A stretch of 64,000 nt of DNA from Clostridia bacterium (GCA_900767715.1 CAAGAD010000005.1:310001-374000), one strand, 5' to 3'; shown: positions 34,452 to 43,742, counted from the stretch's first letter. Notes: a model not told the origin generated them from the letters alone. Translations and numbers: made by a program.

Positions 34452-35739
34452 ATTTGCTTAATGTCTTGTTTAGGTGTGCCTCAACATAGTTTTGGTCGAT
34501 AACGACTATTGCTTTATCCATTTTACCGTCTGCGTGATAACTGATATCTTCAAGCAGTTGCTCCATTAGGGTCTGCAAACGACGTGCGCCGATGTTCTCT
34601 TGCGACTGATTTTCCTTTTCGGCAAGGTCGGCAATCTCGCCGATTGCTTCGTCAGTAAATTCGAGTTCGACGTTATCTACCGCCAAAAGTTGTTGATACT
34701 GTTTAGTAATTGCGTTCTCGGTGAGAGTCAAGATTTTCTCAAAGTCTTGCTTGGTAAGCGAGTCGAGTTCGACACGCACTGGAAAGCGCCCTTGCAACTC
34801 TGGAATCAAGTCTTCAATGTTTGAAACGTGGAAGGCGCCTGCCGCAATAAATAGAATATGGTCTGTGTGGACTACACCATATTTTGTATTGACTGCACTG
34901 CCTTCTACGATTGGCAAAATATCACGTTGCACGCCTTCACGACTGACATCATTGCTGTGTGCTTCGTTACGATTGGCGATTTTGTCTATCTCGTCAATGA
35001 AGATGATGCCTTCTTCTTCGGCACGACTAATGGCTTCGGCGTTAAGGTTGTCTTTGTCTATCAACTTGTCGCACTCTTCGTTTAATAAAATTTCGCGTGC
35101 TTTTTTGACAGTCATTTTTTGAGATTTTTGTGGTGCGCCGAACATATTGCCGACGATTTGACCTAGGTTGATTTCGCCCCCGCCTGCTGCCATAATGTCA
35201 ATCTGTTGTGGGCGTTCTTTGACTTCAATGTCGATGATGTCATTATCAAACTTTCCGCTTGCAAAGTCTTGGTTGAACTGTGTGCGGAAGGCTTCTGTTT
35301 CCATTTCTTCCGGTTTGTTTTGCTTTTTGAGTGGATACAAAATGTCTTTCAAACGCTTGTCAACGGTGGCAGTGGCTTTTTGTTTGACTAGTTCGGCTTG
35401 TTCTTCACGAACCAAGCGAACTGACACTTCGACAAGGTCGCGAATCATACTTTCGACGTCACGACCAACATAACCTACTTCGGTGTATTTGGTGGCTTCC
35501 ACTTTGATAAATGGTGCTTTTACGAGTTTGGCAAGTCGGCGTGCGATTTCGGTTTTGCCGACGCCGGTAGGACCTTTCAAAATGATATTGCGTGGGGTAA
35601 TTTCTTGGCTGACTGCTTTTGGCAACTGGCTACGGCGATAGCGGTTGCGCAGTGCAATGGCAACTGCCTTTTTGGCTTCGCTTTGACCCACGATGTATTT
35701 GTCTAATTCTTTCACGATTTGTGAGCAATTAAGTTCCAT
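34426..35739 (-). CDS. hslU: HslUV protease ATPase subunit
   Basis: HslU is the AAA+ unfoldase that feeds proteins to HslV. Walker A GPTGVGKTE is at residues 56-64, GYVGRDVES and Walker B IIFIDEIDKIA follow, an I-domain lies between them, and the C-terminal tail DIKRYIL is the type that inserts into HslV to activate it. The length of 437 residues is normal. GGAGG precedes the ATG, one base after hslV. Confidence 0.97.
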   Translation of the reverse strand: MELNCSQIVKELDKYIVGQSEAKKAVAIALRNRYRRSQLPKAVSQEITPRNIILKGPTGVGKTEIARRLAKLVKAPFIKVEATKYTEVGYVGRDVESMIRDLVEVSVRLVREEQAELVKQKATATVDKRLKDILYPLKKQNKPEEMETEAFRTQFNQDFASGKFDNDIIDIEVKERPQQIDIMAAGGGEINLGQIVGNMFGAPQKSQKMTVKKAREILLNEECDKLIDKDNLNAEAISRAEEEGIIFIDEIDKIANRNEAHSNDVSREGVQRDILPIVEGSAVNTKYGVVHTDHILFIAAGAFHVSNIEDLIPELQGRFPVRVELDSLTKQDFEKILTLTENAITKQYQQLLAVDNVELEFTDEAIGEIADLAEKENQSQENIGARRLQTLMEQLLEDISYHADGKMDKAIVVIDQNYVEAHLNKTLSKYDIKRYIL

Positions 35740-35740
35740 A

Positions 35741-36274
35741 TTACGCCTCCTCTACTATGAAGTTGTTGTTGGTGAAAATGCAAATTTCGCTGGCAATTTC
35801 CATAGATTTGAGTGCGATTTCTTTGGCAGACAAATCGGTGTTGCGAATGAGTGCTTTGCCCGCAGAGAGTGCATAGTTACCACCACTGCCGATTGCGCAA
35901 ACGCCGTCATCTGGCTCGACAACGTCGCCCACGCCCGTGATGATGAACATATTTTCCTTGTCTGCGACAATCATCATTGCTTCTAGGTTGCGAATGCCTG
36001 CGTCACCGCGCCAAAGTTTCGCTAGTTCCACTGCGCTACGGAGCAGACTGCCCGAGTATTTGTTAAGCATTTTTTCAAACTTCTCGCAGAGATTGAACGC
36101 GTCTGCCGTGCCACCCGCAAAGCCGACAATGACCTTGCCGTCATAGATGCGACGGACTTTGTGCGCGTTTCCTTTCAAAATTGTTGACTGACCGAGTGTA
36201 ACTTGACCGTCGCCCGCAATGGCGATTTGACCGTTTTTCTTCACACCAATAATGGTCGTTCCTTTAATATCCAT
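35741..36274 (-). CDS. hslV: HslUV protease peptidase subunit
   Basis: HslV is a proteasome-like threonine peptidase. The sequence starts MDIKGTTIIGVKKNG, so a short propeptide of about five residues must be removed to expose the catalytic threonine, as in CodW of Bacillus but not in E. coli. AGDGQVTLG and GFAGGTADAF are conserved. It lies between topA and hslU, an order shared with many Firmicutes. Confidence 0.97.
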   Translation of the reverse strand: MDIKGTTIIGVKKNGQIAIAGDGQVTLGQSTILKGNAHKVRRIYDGKVIVGFAGGTADAFNLCEKFEKMLNKYSGSLLRSAVELAKLWRGDAGIRNLEAMMIVADKENMFIITGVGDVVEPDDGVCAIGSGGNYALSAGKALIRNTDLSAKEIALKSMEIASEICIFTNNNFIVEEA

Positions 36275-36283
36275 ATACTCTCC

Positions 36284-38377
36284 TTAATTATGCTTGTTTG
36301 TTGGGCAATCCGCATTGATACAATGTGGTGTGCCGAGTGTATCTTTGTTGAGTTTGCAATAAAGTGGGTGCTTGCACTCTGGGCATTTTTCGGCAATTGG
36401 CAAATCCCAGGACATAAAGTCGCATTTTGGGTAATTGTCGCAACCGAAAAATACTTTTCCGCGCTTACTTATCTTGGCGCTGACTACCGAGCCACATTTT
36501 GGGCAAATTCCCTTGAAATCTGGCGGAGTTTGCTTTGGTTCGGTCGATGTTTCTAAACTCTTGGTGTTTTTGCATTTTGGGTAGTTTGGACAAGCCAAAA
36601 ACTTGCCAAACTTACTCTCACGATACACCATCATTGCACCACACTTCTCGCATTTGACGTTGCTGACTTCGACTTCCTTTTTTGCGCTATCACCCGTGCG
36701 ATATGCACTGTAAAGTTCGCCAACGAAATTGCCATAAAAGTCCTTGATTGTGTCTTGCCAACGTTTACCGCCGTCTTCAATCTCATCTAGTTTGGTTTCC
36801 ATTTCGGCTGTAAACTTGATGTTCATAAGGTCTGGGAAATATTTGTCCAAATAGTCCACGACTTGAATGCCGAGTTCGGTTGGCACGAAATATTTGTTGT
36901 CTTTCTTTTCGGTGTATCCCCTGCCCGCGATTGTCATAACAGTCGCCGCAAAGGTAGATGGTCTGCCGATACCCTTTTCGTCAAGTTCTTTGACTAGTGA
37001 TGCTTCGGTGTAGCGTGCTGGCGGACGGGTGAACTTTTGTTCTTGGGTTAGGTTGATGAGTTTCATTTCTTCGCCCTCGTTCATCTCTGGGAGCAAACTA
37101 GATTTCTCTTCATCATTATTAAATAGACGCGTGTAACCGTCGAAAAGCACGGATCTGCCCGTGGATTTGAGTTGGTAATCACCTGCGTTAAACTCTATTG
37201 CCACGCTATTGTACTTCGCTGGTACCATTTGGCTGGCAACGAAACGGTTAAATATCATACAATAGAGTTTGTACAAGGTGTTGTCCATTTTGCCTTTCAA
37301 ATATTCTGGTGTGTATTTGAGTGAAACTGGGCGGATTGCTTCGTGCGCGTCTTGGGCACTCTTCTTGGACTTGAATGTGTTTGGCTTGGCTGGGACATAT
37401 TTGTCGCCATAGTTTTGAGTGATGTAGTCCTTTGCCATATTCTGCGCTACTGGTGCAATACGCGTGCTGTCGGTACGAATGTAGGTAACGAGCGCGGTCT
37501 TGCCCTCGCCCACAATTTCCACGCCTTCGTAAAGGCTTTGGGCGGACTGGGTGCAGGCTTTAAGGCTCATTTTTAGGCGGTTGCCAGCGTCTTGTTGCAA
37601 GGTGCTGGTGATGTATGGTGCTGGCGGATTGGACGTCGTGACCGTCTTTTTCACACTGCTGACAGTGATTGGGTTGTTGCGAATGGCGTTGGACGCTTCA
37701 GTCGCTTGCTGTTCGTTGGCTGGCAAAAACTTCTTGTGCGATTTTGCAAACAACTCCGCTTTGAACGGAGCAGTTTCTACATTTTGCTTATTGAGTTCTG
37801 CCGTGATGTTCCAATACTCTTCTGGTTTGAAGTTTTGAATCTCTTTTTCGCGCATTACAAGGATTTTGAGCGCAACAGACTGCACACGCCCAGCGCTAAG
37901 TTTGTTGCGGATTTTCTTACTGATGAGCGGTGAAAGTTTGTAGCCGATAAGTCTATCCAACACGCGACGCGCTTGTTGTGCATCTACAAGGTTTAGGTTA
38001 AGCGGTTGCGGATTTTTGAGTCCTTCGTTGATGGCGTCCTTGGTGATGGCATTGAAAGTTATACGCTTGGCGTCCTTTGGGTCAATGCCGAGTATGTAAC
38101 ACAAATGCCAAGAAATTGCTTCTCCTTCGCGGTCCGGGTCGGTCGCGAGATAGACGTTGTCCGCCTTTTTGGCGCGACTGACAAGGCTCTTGGCAAGGGC
38201 TTCTTTGGCTGGAATTATCTCATAGGTTGGCTGAAAATCGTGCTCAACGTTCACTGCCAAAGTCTTTTCCGGCAAGTCGCGAATGTGCCCTTTGGTCGCC
38301 AATACTTCATAGTCTTTGCCGAGATACTTTTTGATGGTTTCGACTTTGTTTGGTGATTCTATCAATAGTAAATTCAT
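36284..38377 (-). CDS. topA: DNA topoisomerase I
   Basis: A type IA enzyme that relaxes negative supercoils. The TOPRIM domain starts LLLIESPNKVETI and has ATDPDREGEAI; the active-site tyrosine lies in VTYIRTDSTR near residue 300. Three C-terminal zinc-finger segments (CEKCG...CPNYPKC, CPKCG...CDNYPKC, CPECK...CINADC) follow. The length of 697 residues is typical. AAAGGAAA precedes the ATG. It belongs to the comM-dprA-topA-hslVU run. Confidence 0.97.
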   Translation of the reverse strand: MNLLLIESPNKVETIKKYLGKDYEVLATKGHIRDLPEKTLAVNVEHDFQPTYEIIPAKEALAKSLVSRAKKADNVYLATDPDREGEAISWHLCYILGIDPKDAKRITFNAITKDAINEGLKNPQPLNLNLVDAQQARRVLDRLIGYKLSPLISKKIRNKLSAGRVQSVALKILVMREKEIQNFKPEEYWNITAELNKQNVETAPFKAELFAKSHKKFLPANEQQATEASNAIRNNPITVSSVKKTVTTSNPPAPYITSTLQQDAGNRLKMSLKACTQSAQSLYEGVEIVGEGKTALVTYIRTDSTRIAPVAQNMAKDYITQNYGDKYVPAKPNTFKSKKSAQDAHEAIRPVSLKYTPEYLKGKMDNTLYKLYCMIFNRFVASQMVPAKYNSVAIEFNAGDYQLKSTGRSVLFDGYTRLFNNDEEKSSLLPEMNEGEEMKLINLTQEQKFTRPPARYTEASLVKELDEKGIGRPSTFAATVMTIAGRGYTEKKDNKYFVPTELGIQVVDYLDKYFPDLMNIKFTAEMETKLDEIEDGGKRWQDTIKDFYGNFVGELYSAYRTGDSAKKEVEVSNVKCEKCGAMMVYRESKFGKFLACPNYPKCKNTKSLETSTEPKQTPPDFKGICPKCGSVVSAKISKRGKVFFGCDNYPKCDFMSWDLPIAEKCPECKHPLYCKLNKDTLGTPHCINADCPTNKHN

Positions 38378-38389
38378 TATGTTTCCTTT

Positions 38390-39484
38390 TTAGTTCGACA
38401 AATAGAAATTGCCCGGCAACTTCTCAATTAATCCCCTAATCTGCAATGACAAGAGAATGGCGTTGAGTTGCTGTGGAGCGAGCCCCGTATAGTCCATAAT
38501 GGCTTGATAACTCTTTTTGTCGCTCATAGTGTATCGTAATATATTGCTCTCGTTAAAGTCAAGTTGAAAATTGTTGTTTTCTGTATTTTCTTGTTTAACA
38601 ATGTGCATTGCTTCCAAAACGTCGCTTGGGTCAAGCGTGATTGCTCCTTGCATTTCTTTCAAAATCTTGTTGCAACCCTTGCTTTCAAGTGACGTGATTT
38701 TGCCCGGAACAACGTACAAATCTCTGCCATAGTCCACGGCATAGTTTTTGGTGTGCAAACTACCGCTGTTCTCTTGCGCTTCGGTGATGAGCACGGCTTC
38801 GCTGAGTCCTGCCAAGATTCGATTACGAATTGGGAACATATAATTCATTGGTTGAACTTCTGGACGATTTTCGCAAACTAGCAAATGGTCGCTGGCAATC
38901 TTCTCGCTGAGAGCGTAGTTGGACGCTGGGTAGATGTGGTCGAAACCGCCCGCCAAAACGGCAATGGTTTTGCCACCGGCAGAAATGGCTTCTTCGTGCG
39001 CAATGGTGTCAACGCCGTTGGCAAGACCGGACACGATTGTAAGTCCTGCTTCGGCAAGCGCCTTGGCGTAACTCTTGGTAACGACTCTGCCATAATCACT
39101 AGGTCTGCGAGTACCGACAATGGCAATGCAACGCGTGCTGAGAAGGTCAACATTACCCTTGCAATACAAGATGTATGGCGGGTTATCCGTTTCACGAAGC
39201 AACGCAGGATATTGTGTACTATATATAGTGACCAACACTACATTTTTGTCTTGATACTTTTTCAAGACATCTTGCAAAAACTCGTCATCTGCGCAAGAAT
39301 TGAGTTTGTTTAACTCTTGTTGAGTCAAGAAATCTTGCAAGGCTGGTATCATATCTTTTGGCAAAGATTTGCGAATATCGCGGTCAATGCCATAGGCTTT
39401 TATCATCTGTGTTTTCTTGCTGTAAGTCATAAAATCGAAGCAATCCAACCATATCAAATTAAGTTCTCTTACTGTGTATTCCAT
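38390..39484 (-). CDS. dprA: DNA processing protein DprA
   Basis: DprA loads RecA on single-stranded DNA taken up in transformation. The Rossmann-type core shows GTRRPSDYG, GLANGVDTIAHEEA and GLSEAVLITEA, and a winged-helix-like C-terminal domain ends the chain. The length of 364 residues is normal. AAAAAGGGG precedes the ATG. It follows comM by 15 bases. Presence of dprA alone does not prove natural competence. Confidence 0.95.
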   Translation of the reverse strand: MEYTVRELNLIWLDCFDFMTYSKKTQMIKAYGIDRDIRKSLPKDMIPALQDFLTQQELNKLNSCADDEFLQDVLKKYQDKNVVLVTIYSTQYPALLRETDNPPYILYCKGNVDLLSTRCIAIVGTRRPSDYGRVVTKSYAKALAEAGLTIVSGLANGVDTIAHEEAISAGGKTIAVLAGGFDHIYPASNYALSEKIASDHLLVCENRPEVQPMNYMFPIRNRILAGLSEAVLITEAQENSGSLHTKNYAVDYGRDLYVVPGKITSLESKGCNKILKEMQGAITLDPSDVLEAMHIVKQENTENNNFQLDFNESNILRYTMSDKKSYQAIMDYTGLAPQQLNAILLSLQIRGLIEKLPGNFYLSN

Positions 39485-39499
39485 AGTCTAATCCCCTTT

Positions 39500-41032
39500 T
39501 TAAACTGTAAATTTTCTGTCGAGTGAGCGGTATTGAATTGCCTCGGCAATGTGTTCTGGTTTGATTTCCGCGCTTCCTTCAAGGTCGGCAATGGTGCGTG
39601 CCACTTTCAAAATGCGAGTGTATGCACGCGCGCTGAGATTGAGTTTGTGGAAAGCAGTTTCGATGAGCGCTGTGCCAGCGTCATCAAGTTTGCAATATTT
39701 TCTAAAATCGGCTTCGGTCATCTTTGCGTTGGAATAATTCTTGCCATTTTTGAAGCGTTCTAGTTGCAATTCGCGGGCTTTGTTGACACGTTTCTTGATT
39801 TCCGCACTGCTTTCTTCCAAATGGTCACTGCGAATTTCATCATAACTTATGGCGTCAACTTCGATGTGAAGGTCAATTCTGTCCATAAGTGGTCCGCTGA
39901 TTTTTGACAAATATTTATGAATGGCAGTTGGCGAACATTTACAACGCACCTTGCTACTACCATAATAACCGCAAGGACAAGGGTTCATACTGGCAATGAG
40001 TGTGAAGTTGGCTGGATAGCAAACGGTGTTTTGAAGTCTGGCAACGGTGATTACGCCGTCTTCAAGTGGTTGGCGCAAGGTTTCAATCGTTTTGCGGTCA
40101 TATTCTGGCAATTCGTCCAAGAATAGCACGCCATTGTGCGCAAGGCTGATTTGTCCCGGCTTGGCGTTACGTCCACCACCTGTCAATGCCACGACCGTTG
40201 TGGTGTGGTGTGGTGAGCGGAAAGGTCGATTGATGACAATGCCTTGATTTTGGTCCAACTCCCCTGCTACGCTGTGAATTTTGGTTACTTCAAGTGCTTC
40301 GTCGAAGGTCATATCCGGCAAAATGGTTGGGAAACACTTGGCAAGCATTGTTTTACCCGCTCCCGGTGGTCCAATCATCAAGATGTTGTGACCGCCTGCT
40401 GCGGCAATCTCAAGTGCGCGCTTGGCACTGGCTTGTCCTTTGACAAAGGCGAAGTCTGCGGTCGTCTTTTGGTCGGTGATGACATCGGCATAACTGCGGG
40501 TCTGCACAGGCTCGATTACGATGTCGCCCTTCAAAAATTCGACCAACTCGCGCAAACTATCTACGGCATAGACATTAATTTTGTCTATGAACGCGGACTC
40601 ATTGGCGTTATCCTTTGGAATGACGAAATGAGTGTATCCGTTCTGTTTGGCAGAGATGAGCATTGGCAAAATACCGTTGATTTTGCGCACTTTTCCGTCC
40701 AGCGAGAGTTCGCCCAAAAATATGTATTTGGACACATTCTTCTGCAAAAGCACTTCGCTGGCAGTCAAAATGCCGATGGCGATTGACAAGTCATAGTTTG
40801 AGCCGACTTTCTTTTCGTTGGCTGGTGCCATATTGATGATGATGTGGTTGATAGGATAATTATATCCACAGTTCTTAATGGCGGATTTGACGCGCTCTTT
40901 ACTCTCTTTGATAGCAGTGTCAGCCAAGCCGACCACGTCATAGCCCGGCAAACCTGGGTTGATGTCAACTTCTACGTCCACTTTATACCCTTCAATGCCT
41001 ACTAAGCCATAACTCTTGATTTTAGATAACAT
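39500..41032 (-). CDS. comM: Mg-chelatase-like AAA+ protein ComM (YifB family)
   Basis: A hexameric helicase-like ATPase linked to branch migration in transformation. The N-terminal Lon-like domain has GLPGYDVVGLADTAIKESKERVKSA; Walker A GPPGAGKTM and Walker B GVLFLDELPEY follow, then a zinc-type CPCGYYG segment and the C-terminal lid. I chose the ATG at 41032 (510 aa), which has AAGGGG upstream. It begins the long minus-strand run through hslU and beyond. Confidence 0.95.
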   Translation of the reverse strand: MLSKIKSYGLVGIEGYKVDVEVDINPGLPGYDVVGLADTAIKESKERVKSAIKNCGYNYPINHIIINMAPANEKKVGSNYDLSIAIGILTASEVLLQKNVSKYIFLGELSLDGKVRKINGILPMLISAKQNGYTHFVIPKDNANESAFIDKINVYAVDSLRELVEFLKGDIVIEPVQTRSYADVITDQKTTADFAFVKGQASAKRALEIAAAGGHNILMIGPPGAGKTMLAKCFPTILPDMTFDEALEVTKIHSVAGELDQNQGIVINRPFRSPHHTTTVVALTGGGRNAKPGQISLAHNGVLFLDELPEYDRKTIETLRQPLEDGVITVARLQNTVCYPANFTLIASMNPCPCGYYGSSKVRCKCSPTAIHKYLSKISGPLMDRIDLHIEVDAISYDEIRSDHLEESSAEIKKRVNKARELQLERFKNGKNYSNAKMTEADFRKYCKLDDAGTALIETAFHKLNLSARAYTRILKVARTIADLEGSAEIKPEHIAEAIQYRSLDRKFTV

Positions 41033-41054
41033 TTGTATCCCCTTATAGTTTAAC

Positions 41055-41083
41055 ATTATACACCAATGCAACGATTTTGGCAA
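41055..41083 (-). promoter_or_regulatory. Promoter of the comM-dprA-topA-hslVU run
   Basis: -35 TTGCCA (41078-41083), 17-base spacer, -10 TATAAT (41055-41060). Confidence 0.75.
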
Positions 41084-41128
41084 CTAATGTCAAATTAAAT
41101 CGCAAAATAGAATGAACATTTTTGCAAA

Positions 41129-41156
41129 CAAAAAACGCACTAGGTGCGTCGTTTTG
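41129..41156 (-). terminator. Terminator after fakA
   Basis: GCAC / GTGC hairpin with A/T flanks (ACGCAC-CTA-GTGCGT) and six T on the minus strand, placed just after the stop codon. Confidence 0.85.
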
Positions 41157-42785
41157 TTATTCGATTGAAATGAGATAATAGTAAACTGGCTGACCGCCGT
41201 TGGCTACAACCACGTCAAAGTCTGGGTATTGGCTTTCGAGTGATGTGCTCAATGCTTCCACGTCCTCTGGTTTGGCTTCTGCGCCATAGAAAACAGTGAT
41301 GTTGCCGGTGTCTTCATCGACAAGGCGAGCAACGACTTGTTCGCAACAATCGTTGATTGAATGAGATTTCGCGATGATGTCGTGATTGTCAAGACCGATG
41401 ATGTCACCTTTCGCAAGGGTCATACCATTGGTTTCAGTATCACGAACGGCATAAGTAACCGAACCACTCTTGACGCCAGCGTATGCTTGGGTCATATTTT
41501 CGGTGTTGTCTTCCACCTTGCCTTCTGGGTCGAATGCAAGAGCGGCTGCAACGCCTTCTGGAATGCTGGTGGTTGGAATAACCACAATATTTGCGTTGGT
41601 GATTTCATTGGCTTGTTGAGCAGCCAAAATGATGTTCTTGTTGTTAGGCAAAACAAACACGTTCTTTGCCTTGACGTTATCCACAGCAGTAGCAATGTCG
41701 TTGGCGCTAGGGTTCATAGTTTGTCCACCGCTGATGACATAGTCAACGTTCAAATCTTTGAACACGCTGGCAAGTCCATCACCCGCAGCAACGGCTACAA
41801 CTGCCATTTCTTTAAGGTTATCACGCTCCTTGGCACGCTTATCGCGGTTCTGTTGGAGCATATTCTCGATTTTGACGTCATACAACTCGCCTAGTTGGAG
41901 CGCATAGCCCAAAACTTTGTTAGGTTCGTTGGAGTGAACGTGCACTTTCACTTGTTGCAAGTCACCGATAACGATAACACAGTCGCCGATTTCCATAAGT
42001 CTTTCGCGCAAAATGTCAATGTCGGCTTCGGTTGTAGTACCTTTCATATTTTGAATGAAGAACTCGTTACAATAAGCGAATTCGATAGATGCAACATCAT
42101 CAACATAATGGTTCTCTTCGGCAGTGATGTCCTTGGTTACATTGTCCACAAACTCAATAGACACTGGTTCGCCTGACAAAACCTTGTACATACCAGTCAA
42201 AATGGTGATAAGACCACGACCACCTGCATCGACTACGCCCGCCTTTTTGAGCACTGGGAGCATATCTGGGGTCTGTTGGAGCACTTTCTCGGCGTGAATG
42301 ATGGTCTTCTCAAAGAAAGCAACGATATCTTTCTCATTGCGAGCAATCTCTTTACTGCCGTCGGCAATGCCACGAATGACAGTCAAAATAGTGCCTTCCT
42401 TTGGCACAGTGACAGCCTTGTAAGCCACTTCGCAACCTTTTCGGAAGCCCTTTACAAGTGCTTTGATGTCGATTTCTTCTTTACAATTAGATAGTTCTGT
42501 GCACAGACCTTTGAAAATCTGTGACGTGATGACGCCCGAGTTACCTCTTGCGCCCTTTAACGCGCCCCTACTGCACGCCAAACAAAGATCTTCAATGCTA
42601 GCATTCTCGCAAGCGTTAACTTCTTTAACTGCGGAGCGCATTGTTAGGCTCATATTTGTTCCAGTGTCACCATCTGGCACTGGGAATACATTGAGTGCAT
42701 CAATGGCAGATTTGTTTTCTTCTAGTGTTTGATAACCCGAAAGGAGCATCTTTTTGAAAGTCGCTCCATTAATAGACTTAGGCAT
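41157..42785 (-). CDS. fakA: DAK1/DegV-type protein, FakA/YloV family (fatty acid kinase catalytic subunit)
   Basis: FakA phosphorylates fatty acids held by FakB for use in phospholipid synthesis. The N-terminal DhaL domain (to about residue 200) binds ATP-Mg through NVFPVPDGDTGTNM and GARGNSGVI; the middle and C-terminal parts match the YloV family. I chose the ATG at 42785 (542 aa), with GAAGGAG upstream. It lies 15 bases after the Asp23-family gene, as in most Firmicutes. No fakB is in the window. Confidence 0.9.
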   Translation of the reverse strand: MPKSINGATFKKMLLSGYQTLEENKSAIDALNVFPVPDGDTGTNMSLTMRSAVKEVNACENASIEDLCLACSRGALKGARGNSGVITSQIFKGLCTELSNCKEEIDIKALVKGFRKGCEVAYKAVTVPKEGTILTVIRGIADGSKEIARNEKDIVAFFEKTIIHAEKVLQQTPDMLPVLKKAGVVDAGGRGLITILTGMYKVLSGEPVSIEFVDNVTKDITAEENHYVDDVASIEFAYCNEFFIQNMKGTTTEADIDILRERLMEIGDCVIVIGDLQQVKVHVHSNEPNKVLGYALQLGELYDVKIENMLQQNRDKRAKERDNLKEMAVVAVAAGDGLASVFKDLNVDYVISGGQTMNPSANDIATAVDNVKAKNVFVLPNNKNIILAAQQANEITNANIVVIPTTSIPEGVAAALAFDPEGKVEDNTENMTQAYAGVKSGSVTYAVRDTETNGMTLAKGDIIGLDNHDIIAKSHSINDCCEQVVARLVDEDTGNITVFYGAEAKPEDVEALSTSLESQYPDFDVVVANGGQPVYYYLISIE

Positions 42786-42799
42786 TATTTCTCCTTCAA

Positions 42800-43147
42800 T
42801 TATGCAACTACACCAACAACGTGAATGTTGACTTCCCCTACTAGCATACACGAAAATTGCTCAACGCTATACTTAACCGTTGAACGAACTGATTCTGCAA
42901 CAGCAGAAATGGAAACCCCGTATTTCATAACCACATAAAGATGTAGATTGATTTTATTTTCATTGGTGAGAACTGTAACACCCTTGTGTTGCCACGCAGG
43001 TTTTGTGAAGGTGTTGTTATGCTTGCCACTGCGCGAGCGCAACTCTACAACGCCATAGCAATCAAGACACGAAAAAGCGGCAACCTTGGCGATTGCCTTC
43101 TTGGTGATATTGATTTTACCAAATGAGTTATGTGTCGTAAATCCCAT
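42800..43147 (-). CDS. Asp23/YloU-family protein
   Basis: A 115-residue protein of the Asp23 family, which form envelope-associated or alkaline-shock proteins. GKINITKKAIAKVAAFSCLDCYGVVEL and the C-terminal pattern VNIHVVGVVA are typical. It precedes fakA, the common yloU-yloV order. GAGGAGT lies upstream of both a GTG at 43150 and the ATG at 43147; I chose the ATG. Confidence 0.9.
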   Translation of the reverse strand: MGFTTHNSFGKINITKKAIAKVAAFSCLDCYGVVELRSRSGKHNNTFTKPAWQHKGVTVLTNENKINLHLYVVMKYGVSISAVAESVRSTVKYSVEQFSCMLVGEVNIHVVGVVA

Positions 43148-43168
43148 CACTTACACTCCTCTATTCAT

Positions 43169-43197
43169 AATATATATCATTTCCAAAATTATTGCAA
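43169..43197 (-). promoter_or_regulatory. Promoter of the asp23-fakA operon
   Basis: -35 TTGCAA (43192-43197), 17-base spacer, -10 TATATT (43169-43174). Confidence 0.7.
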
Positions 43198-43225
43198 GCA
43201 AAAACAATAAATTTAGTCATAACAC

Positions 43226-43254
43226 TTGCAAATTTTATTTTCTTATGTTACAAT
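43226..43254 (+). promoter_or_regulatory. Promoter of rpmB
   Basis: -35 TTGCAA (43226-43231), 17-base spacer, -10 TACAAT (43249-43254). Confidence 0.75.
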
Positions 43255-43285
43255 AGGCAAGTAAAGTAAAATTTGGAGGAAGATT

Positions 43286-43471
43286 ATGAGCAGAGTTTGT
43301 GCCGTTTGTGGCAAAAAAGCAATGAGTGGTCATAATGTAAGCCATAGTAATGTTAAAACTAACCGTACTTTCGGTGTTAACGTTCAAAAGGTCAGTGTTG
43401 AAATTGACGGCAAGGAAGGCAAAGAATACCTTTGCACTAAATGCATTAAGACTAGCAAAAAGAGTAAATAA
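43286..43471 (+). CDS. rpmB: 50S ribosomal protein L28, zinc-ribbon form
   Basis: L28 is a small protein of the large subunit. The 61 residues start MSRVCAVCGKKAMSGHNVSHS and end CTKCIKTSKKSK, so both CxxC pairs of the zinc-binding (C+) form are kept. GGAGGAAG precedes the ATG. It is a single-gene unit, divergent from the asp23-fakA operon, as usual in Firmicutes. Confidence 0.97.
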   Translation: MSRVCAVCGKKAMSGHNVSHSNVKTNRTFGVNVQKVSVEIDGKEGKEYLCTKCIKTSKKSK

Positions 43472-43473
43472 TT

Positions 43474-43497
43474 AGACAGCCATTGGCTGTTTTTTTA
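43474..43497 (+). terminator. Terminator after rpmB
   Basis: ACAGCC-ATT-GGCTGT followed by seven T. Confidence 0.88.
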
Positions 43498-43514
43498 TTT
43501 TGTGCGGGGCGCGA

Positions 43515-43587
43515 CCCTAGTGGCTTTAATGCAATTAAAACCGTTTGCCCCTGGGCAGACAGGTGCGATAAGCACCGGCAAGGGTCA
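43515..43587. other. Cloverleaf-like structured intergenic region
   Basis: Between the rpmB and glycosyltransferase terminators the DNA can fold into a four-way junction. Outer stem GACCCT / AGGGTC encloses three hairpins: GGTGC-GATAA-GCACC, GTTTGCC-CCTG-GGCAGAC and a nine-pair stem GGCTTTAAT / ATTAAAACC, all written for the plus strand. The second stem has a G-U pair on the plus strand and a mismatch on the minus strand; the third shows the reverse, so the strand is unclear. It lacks tRNA features such as the T loop. I do not recognise the family. Confidence 0.4.
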
Positions 43588-43668
43588 TTTGCAATACTGC
43601 TTGGCAAAGATTAGCCTAAACAAAGGTTTCAATATTTTAGGACATTTAAAACAGACGATTTTTGACAT
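43585..43668 (-). CDS. Candidate small protein, 27 aa, cysteine-containing
   Basis: An ATG with a near-perfect ribosome binding site (AAAGGAG, five bases upstream) opens a frame of 27 codons reading MSKIVCFKCPKILK and ending QYCK, with CxxC and a third cysteine. A TACAAT box lies about 18 bases before the ribosome site, but its -35 is poor. The stop codon falls in the outer stem of the structured region. It may be a real microprotein, a leader peptide or the front of a broken gene. Confidence 0.35.
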   Translation of the reverse strand: MSKIVCFKCPKILKPLFRLIFAKQYCK

Positions 43669-43715
43669 ATGTACTCCTTTGTATGATTGTATGTCTGGCG
43701 GTCGCATTTTGATAT

Positions 43716-43742
43716 AAAAAAAGGCTCTTTTGAGCCTTTTTT
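43716..43742. terminator. Terminator after the glycosyltransferase gene
   Basis: AAAAAGGCTC-TTTT-GAGCCTTTTT, with T runs on both strands. Confidence 0.88.

Noticed and set aside
43498..43590. Structured region as SRP RNA, 6S RNA, tmRNA or a tRNA
   Set aside because: No SRP loop motif, no 6S bulge layout, no tag frame and no T loop or proper anticodon arm were found.
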